Assembly (NCBI RefSeq): GCF_900115005.1
Contig: NZ_FOUY01000019.1
Span: 62,001 to 126,000, forward strand
Source of the DNA: Pseudonocardia ammonioxydans
Lineage (GTDB): Bacteria > Actinomycetota > Actinomycetes > Mycobacteriales > Pseudonocardiaceae
Length of the DNA: 64,000 bases
Direction: 5' to 3'
Shown here: positions 39,191 through 49,884 of the stretch, piece by piece
Numbering within the stretch: position 1 is the first letter of the stretch
Layout: the number at the start of each line of letters is the position of its first letter
Translations under genes and position numbers: made by a program
The notes under the pieces: model-generated
The model's database searches: none
What the model was told of the DNA's origin: nothing
The model's input: only the letters and a program-made list of their open reading frames with translations

Positions 39191-39227
39191 CACGAGCTGT
39201 GCCGATGTTTCGCTCGGCAAGCCTCGC

Positions 39228-41630
39228 TCAGTCGTCGTCCTTGCCGGGCGTGTTCTTCGCGACCTGCATCAGGAACTCGATGTTGGTCTTCGTCTTCTTG
39301 AGCCGGTCGAGCACCAGGTCGATCGCCTGCTGGTCGTCCAGCGCGGCGAGGACACGGCGGAGCTTGACCATCACCGCGTGCTCGTCCGGCGACATCAGCA
39401 GCTCCTCCTTGCGGGTGCTGCTGTCGCCGACGTCGATCGCCGGGAAGATCCGCTTGTCGGCGATCTTCCGGTCGAGCTTGAGCTCGGCGTTACCGGTGCC
39501 CTTGAACTCCTCGAAGATCACCGTGTCCATCGTGGACCCGGTCTCGACGAGCGCGGTCGCGAAGATGGTCAGCGAGCCGCCGTCCTCGATGTTGCGCGCG
39601 GCACCCAGGAAACGCTTCGGCGGGTACAGCGCGGTCGAGTCGACACCACCGGACAGGATCCGGCCCGACGCCGGCGCGGCCAGGTTGTAGGCCCGGCCCA
39701 GGCGGGTGATGTTGTCCAGCAGGACGACGACGTCGTGCCCCATCTCCACCAGGCGCTTCGCCCGCTCGATGGAGAGCTCGGCGACCGTGGTGTGGTCCGA
39801 CGGCGGGCGGTCGAAGGTCGAGGCGATGACCTCGCCCTTCACCGACCGCTGCATGTCGGTGACCTCCTCCGGCCGCTCGTCGACGAGGACGACCATGAGG
39901 TGGCACTCGGGGTTGTTCGTCGTGATCGCGTTGGCGATGTTCTGCATGATCGTGGTCTTGCCCGCCTTCGGCGGGGACACGATCAGTGCACGCTGGCCCT
40001 TGCCGACCGGCATCACCAGGTCGATGACCCGGGTGGTCAGCTGGGTCGGCTCGGTCTCCAGGCGCAGCCGCTCGTTCGGGTAGAGCGGGGTCAGCTTGGT
40101 GAACTCCGGCCGCTGGCGCGCGGCCTCCGGGTCGCGCCCGTTGATGGTGTCCACCCGGACCAGCGGGTTGAACTTCTGCCGCTGCTGCTCGCCCTCGCGG
40201 GGCTGGCGGACCGCACCGGTGATGGCGTCACCACGGCGCAGGCCGTTCTTGCGCACCATCGACATCGAGACGTAGACGTCGGTCGGGCCGGACAGGTAGC
40301 CGGTGGTCCGCACGAACGCGTAGTTGTCCAGGATGTCGACGATGCCGGCGACCGGCAGCAGGACGTCGTCGTCGCGGATCTCGGTGTCGACGTTGCCGCC
40401 GCCACCCCCGCGCTCGCGGTCCCGGCCGCGGCGGCGGTCGCGGAACCGGCGGCCGCGGCGACCGCGGCCGTCACCGTCGTCACCGTCGTCGTCCACGCGG
40501 TTGTCGCGGTTGTTGTTGCGGTTGTTCCGCCCACCGCCGTCGTTGTCGCCGCCGCCGTTGTCGTTGCGGTCGTTGCGGTTGCGACCGCCCCGGCCGCCGC
40601 CGTTGTTGTCGCCGCCGCCGTTGTCGCTGCGGTTGCCGTCGTTGCGGTTGCGACCGCCCCGGCCGCCGCCGTTGTTGTCGCCGCCGCCGTTGTCGCTGCG
40701 GTTGCTGTCGTTGCGGTTGCTGTCGCCGCGGTTGCTGTCGTTGCGGTTGCGGCCACCGTCACCACGACCACCGTCGGTGCGACCACTGTCCGTGCGGCCA
40801 CCGTCGGTGCGGCCACCGTCGGTGCGGCCACTGTCGCTGCGGCCGTCCTCGGTGCCCGTGTCCGGCTGGCCGTCCTTCTGACCGCCGTCGTCGCCCTGAC
40901 CGCCCCGGCGACGGGTGCGGGAGCGACGGCCGCCGTCGGCGCCGTCGGAGTTCCGGTCGCCCTTGCGGTCGTCCCCGCCGGGCGCGTCGTCCGGGCTCCC
41001 CGGCGTCGCCGGCGCCTCGGCGGGCGCCGCCTGCGCGGCCGGAGCGCTCGCCTCGGCCGGAGCACTCGACTCGACGGCCGGAGCGGACTCGGCGGACTGC
41101 TTCGCCCGGGTGGTGCGCGGCTTGCGCTCGGCCTTCGGCTCGTCGGCCGGGGCCGCCGCCTCCACCGGAGCCGCCGCAGCCGCCGGCTCCGCCGCGGCGG
41201 GCTCGGCCGAGGTGTCGGGGGCACCGGCCGGGCGGCTGGCCGTACGACGACGGCGGGCCCGCGGAGCGGGTGCCTCCGCCTGCTCACCGCCCGCGGCGGG
41301 GGCCTGGTCGGCGCCGTCCGCAGCGCTCCGACCAGCACCGTTGGTGCTGCCCGAGGTCGCGGCCGGCTCCTCGAGGGGGAGCGTCGGGGTGTCGGCGCCG
41401 TCGGACCCGGCCTTGGCACGGGGCTTGCGCGCCGGGGTGGCGGCTCCGCCCTGCCGCTCCTTGATGGCCGCGATCAGGTCGCCCTTACGCATGCCGGAGA
41501 TGTCCGGGACGTTCAGCTCGGTGGCCAGCTGTCGCAGCTCGGCCAGCACCATGCCGGACAGGCCGCCACGACGGCGGGGTGCCGCCTCGGTCGATGCGGT
41601 CCCGGTACCGGCGAGATCGGTCTCGCTCAC
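39228..41630 (-). CDS. rho: Transcription termination factor Rho with a large disordered insertion
   Basis: Hexameric RNA-dependent ATPase that ends transcripts. The 800-residue chain has the Rho N-terminal helical domain ([26 protein letters not shown], in parts), then an insertion of about 340 residues, then the RNA-binding cold-shock fold from about residue 415 ([22 protein letters not shown]), P-loop PPKAGKTT near 555, Walker [14 protein letters not shown] near 637, and the Q/R loop region. The insertion passes from Ala/Pro/Glu to Arg/Asn/Gly/Asp-rich with repeats of [23 protein letters not shown] 41630 has AAGGA upstream. E. coli Rho is 419 residues. Confidence 0.96.
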   Translation of the reverse strand: MSETDLAGTGTASTEAAPRRRGGLSGMVLAELRQLATELNVPDISGMRKGDLIAAIKERQGGAATPARKPRAKAGSDGADTPTLPLEEPAATSGSTNGAGRSAADGADQAPAAGGEQAEAPAPRARRRRTASRPAGAPDTSAEPAAAEPAAAAAPVEAAAPADEPKAERKPRTTRAKQSAESAPAVESSAPAEASAPAAQAAPAEAPATPGSPDDAPGGDDRKGDRNSDGADGGRRSRTRRRGGQGDDGGQKDGQPDTGTEDGRSDSGRTDGGRTDGGRTDSGRTDGGRGDGGRNRNDSNRGDSNRNDSNRSDNGGGDNNGGGRGGRNRNDGNRSDNGGGDNNGGGRGGRNRNDRNDNGGGDNDGGGRNNRNNNRDNRVDDDGDDGDGRGRRGRRFRDRRRGRDRERGGGGGNVDTEIRDDDVLLPVAGIVDILDNYAFVRTTGYLSGPTDVYVSMSMVRKNGLRRGDAITGAVRQPREGEQQRQKFNPLVRVDTINGRDPEAARQRPEFTKLTPLYPNERLRLETEPTQLTTRVIDLVMPVGKGQRALIVSPPKAGKTTIMQNIANAITTNNPECHLMVVLVDERPEEVTDMQRSVKGEVIASTFDRPPSDHTTVAELSIERAKRLVEMGHDVVVLLDNITRLGRAYNLAAPASGRILSGGVDSTALYPPKRFLGAARNIEDGGSLTIFATALVETGSTMDTVIFEEFKGTGNAELKLDRKIADKRIFPAIDVGDSSTRKEELLMSPDEHAVMVKLRRVLAALDDQQAIDLVLDRLKKTKTNIEFLMQVAKNTPGKDDD
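40571..40708 (-). repeat. 69-bp tandem repeat in the rho insertion
   Basis: Two full near-identical units start at 40571 and 40640 and a third continues diverged; each encodes 23 residues of the Asn/Gly/Arg/Asp type. A second, 15-bp repeat encoding GRTDG or GRTDS occupies roughly 40775-40845. Confidence 0.8.
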
Positions 41631-41981
41631 AGAGTTCCTTCCTGACCGACCCGGTTGTCCTGTCCAGGTCAGGGGATGTCACACGCTCGACCGGCACGGA
41701 GAGCCCGTACCGGCAGCATTCACAGATGGAGCCCCCACGACGACGTCGCGGGAGTCAGGCCGCCCGTTCGGAGATCCGAATCCGGTCAGAAAGAGGGATC
41801 GGGCGAGCGGGCCCGGCCGCAAGACTACGCCGATGTCGCGTGGATCGCCATGCAGGGGCGAGACTAGACGTATCCCCCCGCGGCAGCAACAACACCCCAC
41901 CTTCGGCGCGCCGTCGCATGTGGTCACGTCGGTCACGTCCGGACGAGGGCATGCCCCGCACCGTGGTAACAACCTGAGCGG
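41631..41981 (-). promoter_or_regulatory. rho promoter and 5' leader
   Basis: The 351-base gap between rho and thrB has no gene. On the minus strand TTGCTG (41884-41889), 17 bases, and TAGTCT (41861-41866) form a good sigma-70-type promoter. Transcription would start near 41855 and give a leader of about 225 bases, which fits autoregulated rho genes. A hairpin CTGACC...GGTCAG-like pair lies close to the ribosome-binding site (41642-41675). Confidence 0.6.
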
Positions 41982-42935
41982 TCAGAGGACCTCGACCCGC
42001 ACACCCTCGTGGTCCACCGGCAGCGGCAGCACCGCGAAGCCCTCGGTGTCCACCCCGTCCGGCACGGCGCCGTCGCAGGTCAGCGCCAGCACCGTGGGAC
42101 CGGCGCCGGAGATCGCGGCCGCCACCCCGTGCTCGCGCAGGCTCTCGACCAGCCGTGCCGAGGCCGGGTAGGCCGGGCGCCGGTACGGCTGGTGCAGCCG
42201 GTCCTCGGTCGCGGCCAGCAGCAGGTCGGGGCGCCGGGTGAGCGCGAGCACCGCCAGCGCGCACCGGCTCCCGGTGAAGGCGGCGTCGGACAGCGGGACC
42301 TCGGCGGGCAGCAGCCCACGGGTGGTCTTGGTCGACGACTCCACCCCCGCCACGAACGCGACGGGCTGCACGTCGGGGTGCACGTCGAGCCGCTCGGCGT
42401 GGAACCTGCGCCCGCCACCGGCGTAGACACTGGTCCCGCCCGCGCCGCGCTCGGAGGTCTCCCACGCCACCACGAACCCGCCGAGCAGGCTGGCCGCGGC
42501 GTTGTCCGCGTGGCCCTCCATCCCCGCCGAGAGCTGCAGCAACGCGTCGCGTTCCAGCTCGACGTCCCGGCCGGAGAGCACCGCGGCCGCGGCCACCCCG
42601 GCGACGGCGGCGGCCGCCGAGCTGCCCAGCCCGCGCGAGTGCGGCACGGCGTTGGTGCAGCGCAGCCGCAGACCGGGCGGGGCGGACGGCGAGCTGCCCG
42701 TGCCGCCGAACACCTCGAAGGCCTGCCGCATCGCACGCATCACCAGGTGGCGCTCGTCACGGGGCACGAACCGCGCGCCCTCACCGGCGACGTCGACGAA
42801 CAGGCCGGGGGTGTCGAAGGCCTCGACGTCGATCTCGTCGTAGAGCCCCAGCGCCATCCCCAGACAGTCGAACCCCGGCCCGAGGTTCGCGGTGGATCCC
42901 GGGACGCGGAGCTTCACGCGCGACGGGCGCCCCAT
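41982..42935 (-). CDS. thrB: Homoserine kinase
   Basis: GHMP kinase that phosphorylates homoserine. The 317-residue protein has VPGSTANLGPGFDCLGMALG at the N-terminus, the ATP loop PHSRGLGSSAAAAVAG, EGHADNAAASLLGG and the C-terminal AAISGAGPTVLALT. Its ATG shares one base with the thrC stop (TGATG). Last gene of hom-thrC-thrB. Confidence 0.96.
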   Translation of the reverse strand: MGRPSRVKLRVPGSTANLGPGFDCLGMALGLYDEIDVEAFDTPGLFVDVAGEGARFVPRDERHLVMRAMRQAFEVFGGTGSSPSAPPGLRLRCTNAVPHSRGLGSSAAAAVAGVAAAAVLSGRDVELERDALLQLSAGMEGHADNAAASLLGGFVVAWETSERGAGGTSVYAGGGRRFHAERLDVHPDVQPVAFVAGVESSTKTTRGLLPAEVPLSDAAFTGSRCALAVLALTRRPDLLLAATEDRLHQPYRRPAYPASARLVESLREHGVAAAISGAGPTVLALTCDGAVPDGVDTEGFAVLPLPVDHEGVRVEVL

Positions 42936-44083
42936 CAGACCAGCTCGAGGGCCGAGGCGACGGCGCCCGGGTCGATCGGCACGACCTCCGGCTCCGGGGC
43001 GGTGAGCAGTGCCGTGTCCGGGTCCTTCAGGCCGTGCCCGGTCACGGTGCACACCACGAGCGAGCCCTGCGGCAGCGAGCCGTCCCCGTGCGACTGGAGC
43101 AGCCCGGCGACGCTGGAGGCCGACGCCGGCTCGACGAACACGCCCTCCTCCGCCGAGAGCATCCGGTAGGCGGCGAGGATCTCGTCGTCGGTGACCGCGG
43201 CGAACTTGCCGTCCGACTCGTCGCGGGCGGCGGTGGCGCCCTTCCAGGAGGCCGGTGCGCCGATCCGGATCGCGGTCGCGATCGTCTCGGGCTCGGTCAC
43301 CGGTGCGCCGTGCACCAGCGGCGCGGACCCGGCGGCCTGGAAGCCGAACATCCGCGGCAGCCCGGCGATCAGCCCGTCGGCGTGGTAGCTGCGGTAGCCC
43401 TTCCAGTACGCCGTGATGTTGCCGGCGTTGCCGACCGGCAGACAGTGCACGTCCGGCGCCCGGCCGAGCTGGTCGCAGATCTCGTACGCGGCCGACGCCT
43501 GACCGGCGATCCGGGTCGGGTTCACGGAGTTGACCAGGGCGATCGCCGGGTAGTCGGCGGTCGTCTTGCGGGCCAGCTCCAGGCAGTCGTCGAAGTTGCC
43601 GTCGATCTGCAGGATGCGGGCGCCGTGCGCGACGGCCTGGGCGAGCTTCCCGAGCGCGATCTTGCCCTGCGGGACGAGGACCGCGCAGGTCATCCCGGCG
43701 CGGGTGGCGTAGGCGGCCGCGGACGCCGAGGTGTTGCCGGTCGACGCGCACAGCACGCTCTGCTTGCCCTCGGCCAGCGCGGCGGTGACCGCCATCGTCA
43801 TCCCGCGGTCCTTGAAGGAGCCGGTCGGGTTGGCGCCGTCGACCTTGAGGTAGACCTGGCACCCGGTCCGCTCGGACAGTCGTGGGGCCGGCAGCAGCGG
43901 CGTGCCGCCCTCGCCGAGGGTGACCACCGTCCAGTCCGGCCGGACCGGCATCCGGTCGCGGTAGGCCTCGATCACCCCAGGCCAGTGCCCCGGCGGCGGG
44001 GGCGCGACCGCGCCGGCGGTCTGCGCCACGAGGTCCGCACCCCCGGCTGCCGGTCCGCGGACGTTCTGCACGCTGCCGGTCAT
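42935..44083 (-). CDS. thrC: Threonine synthase
   Basis: PLP enzyme that turns O-phosphohomoserine into threonine. The 382-residue protein carries [14 protein letters not shown], the PLP Lys in [29 protein letters not shown], and the glycine-rich phosphate loop [18 protein letters not shown] 44083 has GAGGAGGC upstream at 44092-44099, so the longer frame to 44143 is not used. Coupled to thrB, and 28 bases after hom. Confidence 0.96.
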   Translation of the reverse strand: MTGSVQNVRGPAAGGADLVAQTAGAVAPPPPGHWPGVIEAYRDRMPVRPDWTVVTLGEGGTPLLPAPRLSERTGCQVYLKVDGANPTGSFKDRGMTMAVTAALAEGKQSVLCASTGNTSASAAAYATRAGMTCAVLVPQGKIALGKLAQAVAHGARILQIDGNFDDCLELARKTTADYPAIALVNSVNPTRIAGQASAAYEICDQLGRAPDVHCLPVGNAGNITAYWKGYRSYHADGLIAGLPRMFGFQAAGSAPLVHGAPVTEPETIATAIRIGAPASWKGATAARDESDGKFAAVTDDEILAAYRMLSAEEGVFVEPASASSVAGLLQSHGDGSLPQGSLVVCTVTGHGLKDPDTALLTAPEPEVVPIDPGAVASALELV

Positions 44084-44111
44084 CGCCGGGCGCCTCCTCT
44101 GGCTCGAGATC

Positions 44112-45494
44112 TCATTCGCCCATGCCGAGCGCACTGACCGCACGGCCCAGGCCCTCCACCCGCAGCACGCCCGCCACGCCCAGGACGTGGTCGAGGTCGA
44201 GCAGCGCCGACACCGTGGCCGACAGCGCGGCCTCCGGCGCCGAGTGCGTGACGACGGTCAGCCGTGCCTGCCCGGAGTCGCCGTCGACGGCCCCGTTCAC
44301 CCCGCCGGTCTGCCGGACGGCGGCGATCGAGACGCCGTGCCGGGCGAACTCGCCGGCGATCCCGGCGAGCACCCCCTCGCGGTCGGCGACCTCCAGGTCG
44401 ACGTGGTAGCGAGTGGGCACCTCGCCGATCGGGCGCACCGGCAGGCTCGCGTACGCCGACTCGCGCGGGCCGCGGCCACCGCCGACGCGGTTGCGGGCCA
44501 CCGCGACCAGGTCGCCGAGCACCGCGGACGCGGTCGGCGCGCCACCGGCGCCCTGACCGTAGAACATCAGCTGGCCGGCGGCCTCCGCCTCGACGAAGAC
44601 CGCGTTGAACGCGCCGTCCACACCGGCCAGCGGGTGGGTGTCGGGGACCATCGCCGGGTAGACCCGCGAGGACACCGACTCGGCCCCGGACGCGTCGACG
44701 ACGCGCTCGCAGATGGCGAGCAGCTTGATCGTGCAGCCGAGCCGGCGGGCGGCGGCCACGTCGGCGGAGCTGACCTCGCGCATGCCCTCGCGGTGCACGT
44801 CGGAGGCGGTGATCCGGGTGTGGAACGCCAGTGTGGCCAGGATCGCGGCCTTCGCCGCGGCGTCGTAGCCGTCGACGTCGGCGCTGGGGTCGGCTTCGGC
44901 GTAGCCGAGGCGGGTGGCCTCCTCCAGCGCGTCGGCGTACGACGTGCCGCCCGCGCTCATCGCCGAGAGGATGAAGTTCGAGGTGCCGTTGACGATCCCG
45001 GCGACCCGGGTGATCCGGTCACCGGCCAGCGACTCGCGCAGCGGACGCAGCAGCGGGATCGCCCCGGCCACCGCGGCCTCGTAGTAGAGGTCGGCACCGG
45101 AGGCGTCCGCGGCCTCGGCCAGCGTGGGGCCGTCCTCGGCCAGCAGCGCCTTGTTCGCCGTCACGACCGACTTGCCCGATTTCAGCGCCTCCAGCAGCCA
45201 GCCACGGACCGGCTCGATGCCGCCGATGACCTCGACGACGACGTCGACGTCGTCGCGGGTCACCAGCTCACCGGCGTCGGTGGTGACCAGGTCGCCGAAG
45301 TTCTCGGTCAGCCACGGATGCTTGTGCGGACGCCGGACGGCGACGCCGGCCAGCTCCACCGGGGCACCGACCCGGGCGGTCAGGTCGTCGGCCTGTCCGG
45401 TGATCAGCCGGACCACCTCGGTGCCGACGGTGCCGCAGCCCAGCAGTGCCACCCGGACGGCAGCAGAATTCCGGGAGCCCTCGCCGCTCGCCAC
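44112..45494 (-). CDS. hom: Homoserine dehydrogenase with ACT domain
   Basis: NAD(P)H reduction of aspartate semialdehyde to homoserine. The 460-residue protein has [14 protein letters not shown] (nucleotide loop), [46 protein letters not shown] and [23 protein letters not shown], followed by a C-terminal ACT domain ([29 protein letters not shown], in parts) that would give threonine feedback. GTG 45494 has GAGGAGGG at 45498-45505. It starts the Thr operon. Confidence 0.96.
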   Translation of the reverse strand: MASGEGSRNSAAVRVALLGCGTVGTEVVRLITGQADDLTARVGAPVELAGVAVRRPHKHPWLTENFGDLVTTDAGELVTRDDVDVVVEVIGGIEPVRGWLLEALKSGKSVVTANKALLAEDGPTLAEAADASGADLYYEAAVAGAIPLLRPLRESLAGDRITRVAGIVNGTSNFILSAMSAGGTSYADALEEATRLGYAEADPSADVDGYDAAAKAAILATLAFHTRITASDVHREGMREVSSADVAAARRLGCTIKLLAICERVVDASGAESVSSRVYPAMVPDTHPLAGVDGAFNAVFVEAEAAGQLMFYGQGAGGAPTASAVLGDLVAVARNRVGGGRGPRESAYASLPVRPIGEVPTRYHVDLEVADREGVLAGIAGEFARHGVSIAAVRQTGGVNGAVDGDSGQARLTVVTHSAPEAALSATVSALLDLDHVLGVAGVLRVEGLGRAVSALGMGE

Positions 45495-45551
45495 AAGCCC
45501 TCCTCGCGTAACCGCACCCGCTTTCAGCGAGCGCCGATCATTCCTGGTCAG

Positions 45552-45577
45552 GCCACCCTCGGGCAGCGCAGGGTGGC
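45552..45577 (-). terminator. Hairpin between lysA and hom (terminator or attenuator)
   Basis: GCCACCCT/AGGGTGGC with a 10-base loop, 54 bases downstream of the lysA stop and 58 bases before hom GTG. No leader peptide rich in Thr or Ile was found, so simple termination is more likely. Confidence 0.5.
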
Positions 45578-45630
45578 TGTTGTCACCCGGCACCGGCCCG
45601 GGGGCCGCCGGTGGTTCCGGCGAGCCGGCC

Positions 45631-47106
45631 TCACACCTCGAACCGGAACTGGTCCTCCAGTGTCTCGCGACGCAGCAGGGTCCGGTCGGCCCCCTCGCGC
45701 ACCGCGACGACCGCGGGCCGCGGCAGCCGGTTGTAGCCGGAGGCCATCGCGTAGCAGTAGGCCCCGGTGGCCGCGACGGCCAGCAGGTCGCCCGGCGCGA
45801 GGTCGGCCGGCAGCCAGCAGTCGCGCACCACGATGTCACCGGACTCGCAGTGCTTGCCCACCACCCGGGACAGCACCGGCTCGGCCCCGTCGGGCGCGCC
45901 GCCCGCGCCGCCCTGGACCGCGTCGCGTTCCGAGGACCGCGAGACCAGCCGGACGTCGTACTCGGCGTCGTAGAGGGAGGTGCGGATGTTGTCGCTCATC
46001 CCGCCGTCGACGCTGACGTAGCGCCGGGAGTAGCCGCCGCCCAGCGGCACGTCCTTGATCGTGCCGACCTCGTAGAGGGTCACGGTGCCCGGCCCGGCGA
46101 TGGCCCGGCCCGGCTCGACCGCGATCGCGGGGACGTCGAGCCCGGCCGCGGCGCACTCGCGCTTGACGATGGCGCGCAGCTCCTCGGCCAGCGCGGGCAT
46201 CGACAGCGGGGCCTCGCCGGGCCGGTAGGCGATGCCGATGCCGCCGCCCAGGTCGAGCGTGCGCAGGGCGGCGAGGTTGTCGGCGCCGTGCTCGGTGTGC
46301 AGGTCGGCGAGCACCTTCACGACGCGCCGGGCGGCCGCCTCGAACCCCTCGGTGTCGAAGATCTGGCTGCCGATGTGGCTGTGCAGCCCGACGAGCTCGA
46401 GGTGCCGCGCGGCGAGCACCCGGCGCGCGGCCTCCAGCGCCGCCGAGTCCTTCGCGTCCCCGGCCGCCGCGATCGAGAAGCCGAACTTCTGGTCCTCGTG
46501 CGCGGTGGCGATGTACTCGTGGGTGTGCGCCTCGACGCCGACGGTGAGCCGGATCAGCACCGGAGCCGTCGCGCCCCGCTCGGCCGCGACGGCCTCCAGC
46601 CGGGCGATCTCGTCGAAGCTGTCGAGCACGATCCCGCCGACCCCGACGTCGACCGCGGCGGCCAGCTCCTCGACGGACTTGTTGTTGCCGTGCAACGCGA
46701 TCCGCTCGGGCGGGAACGCGGCCCGCTGCGCGACGGCGAGTTCACCGCCGGAGCAGACGTCCAGCGACAGTCCCTCCTCGGCGACCCAGCGGGCGACCTC
46801 GGTGCACAGGAACGCCTTGGCCGCGTAGTGCACCGACGACGCGCCGAACGCGGCGGCGAACTCGGCGCACCGGGACCGGAAGTCGTCCTCGTCGAGCACG
46901 AACAGCGGGGTGCCGTGGCGGCCGGCCAGGTCGCGGACGTCGACACCGGCGGTCCGCAGGACGCCGTCGGTGCCGCGGGCGGCGCCGCGCGGCCACACCG
47001 CCGGGGCGAGATGGTCCAGCTCGGCCGCGGACTCCGGGCGGGGACCGGCCGACTCGGGGGCGGGGGTGAGGCCGGCGTGCAGCGGGCCTGCGGGATGGGC
47101 TCTCAT
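45631..47106 (-). CDS. lysA: Diaminopimelate decarboxylase
   Basis: Last step of lysine synthesis, PLP-dependent. The 491-residue protein has the PLP Lys in [69 protein letters not shown] and [13 protein letters not shown] (active-site Cys from the partner). An N-terminal extension of about 40 residues is Pro/Ala-rich and probably variable. ATG 47106 lies five bases beyond the argS stop, as in most actinobacteria. Confidence 0.96.
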   Translation of the reverse strand: MRAHPAGPLHAGLTPAPESAGPRPESAAELDHLAPAVWPRGAARGTDGVLRTAGVDVRDLAGRHGTPLFVLDEDDFRSRCAEFAAAFGASSVHYAAKAFLCTEVARWVAEEGLSLDVCSGGELAVAQRAAFPPERIALHGNNKSVEELAAAVDVGVGGIVLDSFDEIARLEAVAAERGATAPVLIRLTVGVEAHTHEYIATAHEDQKFGFSIAAAGDAKDSAALEAARRVLAARHLELVGLHSHIGSQIFDTEGFEAAARRVVKVLADLHTEHGADNLAALRTLDLGGGIGIAYRPGEAPLSMPALAEELRAIVKRECAAAGLDVPAIAVEPGRAIAGPGTVTLYEVGTIKDVPLGGGYSRRYVSVDGGMSDNIRTSLYDAEYDVRLVSRSSERDAVQGGAGGAPDGAEPVLSRVVGKHCESGDIVVRDCWLPADLAPGDLLAVAATGAYCYAMASGYNRLPRPAVVAVREGADRTLLRRETLEDQFRFEV

Positions 47107-47110
47107 CGGT

Positions 47111-48760
47111 TCACATCCGTTCGGGCGCGCCGACGCCCAGCAGGCCGAGGCCGTTGGCCAGCACGCGGCGTGCCGCCACGCACAGTGCGAGCCGGGCCCG
47201 GTGCAGGTCGCCGGGCTGCTCGTCGCCCTGGGGCAGGACGCGGCAGGAGTCGTAGAACTTGTGGTAGGCGCCGGCCAGCGACTCGAGGTAGCGCGCGACC
47301 CGGTGCGGCTCACGCAGCTCCGCGGCGGCGCGGACGACCTCGGGGAACTCGCCGAGCGTGCGGATCAGGTCGCCCTCACGGTCGTGCGTGAGCAGGCCGT
47401 AGCCGTCGCCCGGCTCGACGCCGAGGTCGGCGGCGTTGCGGGCCAGCGAGGCCAGCCGGGCGTGCGCGTACTGGACGTAGAAGACCGGGTTCTCGTTGGT
47501 CCGGCTGGCCAGCAGGTCCAGGTCGATGTCGAGCGACGAGTCGACCGAGGACCGGGCCAGCGAGTACCGCGCCGCGTCGACCCCGACCGTCTCGACCAGG
47601 TCGTCCATCGTCACGACGGTGCCCGCCCGCTTGCTCATCCGGACCGGGTGGCCGTCCTTCACCAGGTTCACCAGCTGTCCGATGAGGACCTCGACGACGG
47701 CGGGGTCGTCGCCGAAGGCGGCCGCGGCCGCCTTGAGCCGGGCGACGTAGCCGTGGTGGTCGGCACCGAGCATGTAGATGCACAGGTCGAACCCACGGGC
47801 CCGCTTGTCGCGCAGGTAGGCGATGTCGCCGGCGATGTAGGCCGGGCGGCCGTCGGACTTGAGGACCACCCGGTCCTTGTCGTCGCCGTGGTCGGTGGAC
47901 CGCAGCCACCAGGCACCGTCGGCCTCGTAGAGCGAGCCGTTCTCCTTCAGCGCGGCGACCGCGGCCTCGACCGCGCCCGAGTCGTGCAGCGACTGCTCGT
48001 GGAACCAGACGTCGAACTCGGTGCGGAAGTCGCCGAGCTTCTCCTTGATCTCGGCGAACATGAAGCCGACGCCGACCCGGCGGAAGGTCTCGTCCCGCTC
48101 GCCGGCGGGCAGCTCCAGCACGCCCGGCTCGGCGTCGACGACCCGGCGGGCGATCTCGGCGATGTAGGCGCCGCCGTAGCCGTTCTCCGGGGCCGGCTCG
48201 CCCTGCGCGGCGGCGACCAGGGAGTCGACGAACCGGTCGATCTGGGCGCCGGCGTCGTTGAAGTAGTACTCGCGGGTGACCTTCGCGCCGCGCGCGGACA
48301 GCACCCGGCCGAGCGCGTCGCCGACCGCGGCCCACCGGGTCCCGCCGAGGTGCAGCGGGCCGGTCGGGTTGGCGGAGACGAACTCGAGGTTGACGTTGCG
48401 GCCGGAGTAGTCGTCACCGGTGCCGTAGGCCTCGCCCGCCGCGAGGATCTCGCCGACGATCGCGCCCTGCGCGTCCGCGGCCAGGCGCAGGTTGATGAAC
48501 CCCGGACCGGCGATCTCGGCGCTGTCGATCCCGTCCCGGCCACCCAGCTCCTCGGCCAGCCAGGTCGCCAGCTCGCGCGGGTTCACCCCGGCCTTCTTGG
48601 CGGTGCGCAGCGCGACGTTGGTGGCGTAGTCACCGTGCTCGGGGTTGCGGGGGCGCTCGACGCCGGCGTCGGCGGGCAGCGCGGCGACGTCCAGGCCGCG
48701 TCGGGTCAGCACGTCCCGGGCGACGTCACGGACCAGGTCGGCGAGCACGTCGGGATTCAC
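47111..48760 (-). CDS. argS: Arginyl-tRNA synthetase
   Basis: Class I synthetase. The 549-residue protein starts [13 protein letters not shown] and shows the HIGH-like [33 protein letters not shown], and the KMSKS-like [13 protein letters not shown], with the DALR anticodon-binding C-terminus ending in [16 protein letters not shown] 48760 is preferred to the longer frame (48790) because TAGAAT lies seven bases before it, the mark of a leaderless promoter. Confidence 0.95.
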   Translation of the reverse strand: MNPDVLADLVRDVARDVLTRRGLDVAALPADAGVERPRNPEHGDYATNVALRTAKKAGVNPRELATWLAEELGGRDGIDSAEIAGPGFINLRLAADAQGAIVGEILAAGEAYGTGDDYSGRNVNLEFVSANPTGPLHLGGTRWAAVGDALGRVLSARGAKVTREYYFNDAGAQIDRFVDSLVAAAQGEPAPENGYGGAYIAEIARRVVDAEPGVLELPAGERDETFRRVGVGFMFAEIKEKLGDFRTEFDVWFHEQSLHDSGAVEAAVAALKENGSLYEADGAWWLRSTDHGDDKDRVVLKSDGRPAYIAGDIAYLRDKRARGFDLCIYMLGADHHGYVARLKAAAAAFGDDPAVVEVLIGQLVNLVKDGHPVRMSKRAGTVVTMDDLVETVGVDAARYSLARSSVDSSLDIDLDLLASRTNENPVFYVQYAHARLASLARNAADLGVEPGDGYGLLTHDREGDLIRTLGEFPEVVRAAAELREPHRVARYLESLAGAYHKFYDSCRVLPQGDEQPGDLHRARLALCVAARRVLANGLGLLGVGAPERM

Positions 48761-48767
48761 CGTCGCG

Positions 48768-48773
48768 ATTCTA
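48768..48773 (-). promoter_or_regulatory. Leaderless -10 element of argS
   Basis: Minus-strand TAGAAT, seven bases before GTG 48760; the dyad GTGAGCGGTCAC (48780-48791) lies just upstream and could be an operator. Confidence 0.5.
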
Positions 48774-48916
48774 AGGAGGTGACCGCTCACACGTTGACGC
48801 AGGTCTCGGCTGTGCGGATTCCGGACGATCCACTCCCCCGGACGGGTGCCGTGCGCAAGGATCGGCGCAGCCCCACCAGCCCCTGCCCCAGCATCCCTCG
48901 AGCCCCGGAGGCCGGC

Positions 48917-49828
48917 GTGCCCGATCCGACATCACCCGCTCCCGGGTCCACCGAGACCCTCGCCGTCGGCCATCTCGGCAGCTCGGCGATCGGCTACCGG
49001 TTCGCCCGGCCGTACGACCCCGCGCTGCCGACGCTGGTGCTGGTCAACTCGTTCACCACCTCGGTGGAGCTGTACCGGCCGCAGTTCGCCGACCCGGCGC
49101 TCGCCGGGGCCGTCAACCTGCTCGCCCTCGAGCCGTACGGGCACGGCGCGACCCGGGCCGGGTACGAGCAGTTCACCTACTGGGACAGCGCGGTCGCCGA
49201 CCTGCAGGCCCTCGACGTGCTCGGCATCGACCGGGCCTTCGTGCTGGGGACCTCACAGGGCGGCTGGATCGCGGCCCGGATGGCGATGCTCGCCCCCGAC
49301 CGGATCTCGGGGATCGTCCCGCTCGGGACCTCGATGGACCTGGAGAGCCCCACCAGCCGCGAGCTGGGTTGCTGGGACGCCATCGAGTTCTGCTCGCCGT
49401 CGATCGACGCCCTCGCCGAGCCGGTCGGCGAGGACTGGGTGGTGCCCGACGAGTTCGTCGACGGCGTCCTCGCCGCCGGCCTGGGCGACACGGTCACCGC
49501 CGAGGACCGCGAGTTCTGGCTGGCGACCTACCGGCGCAACTACACCGGCGACGCGGGCCGGCACCGGCTGCGGACCAGCACGATCAACCTGCGCGACCGC
49601 GACGGCCTGCTCGCCCGGCTCGACGGCGTCCGCTGCCCGGTGCTGTGGCTGCACGGCACCGCCGACGCCGTGTACTCCGTGGCCAACGCCGAGGACGGGA
49701 TCGCCCGGTTCACCGGTTCACCGGCCGCCGAGCTGCGGGTGGTCGAGGGCGGGCAGCACTTCCTGAGCGCCTCGGACCCGGCCGAGGTGAACGCGGCGGT
49801 GGTGGAGTTCGTCGGCCGCTGGACCTGA
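48917..49828 (+). CDS. Alpha/beta hydrolase
   Basis: A 303-residue hydrolase of the enol-lactonase/haloperoxidase-like kind. Visible parts are [17 protein letters not shown] (oxyanion region), [20 protein letters not shown], the nucleophile Ser in [16 protein letters not shown] (about residue 112), the Asp in [14 protein letters not shown] and the His in [16 protein letters not shown] 48917 is chosen because GGAGG lies five bases before it; longer in-frame readings upstream lack conservation. No partner enzymes are nearby, so the substrate is unknown. It is divergent from argS. Confidence 0.9.
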   Translation: MPDPTSPAPGSTETLAVGHLGSSAIGYRFARPYDPALPTLVLVNSFTTSVELYRPQFADPALAGAVNLLALEPYGHGATRAGYEQFTYWDSAVADLQALDVLGIDRAFVLGTSQGGWIAARMAMLAPDRISGIVPLGTSMDLESPTSRELGCWDAIEFCSPSIDALAEPVGEDWVVPDEFVDGVLAAGLGDTVTAEDREFWLATYRRNYTGDAGRHRLRTSTINLRDRDGLLARLDGVRCPVLWLHGTADAVYSVANAEDGIARFTGSPAAELRVVEGGQHFLSASDPAEVNAAVVEFVGRWT

Positions 49829-49884
49829 GCACCCGCCGCCCGGCCGGGCAGTGTGTTCAGAGCGGGCCCAGCGTGTGCCGGGGC

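Noticed and set aside
45495-45630. Threonine attenuator with leader peptide before hom
   Set aside because: The hairpin is real, but no short frame rich in Thr or Ile codons and no antiterminator pairing were found.
48773-48782. A near-perfect plus-strand Shine-Dalgarno AAGGAGGTGA
   Set aside because: It is too far (13 bases) from the only candidate start (TTG 48793) and no conserved peptide follows; the hydrolase has its own GGAGG-GTG at 48907-48919. The match is probably incidental to the argS promoter.
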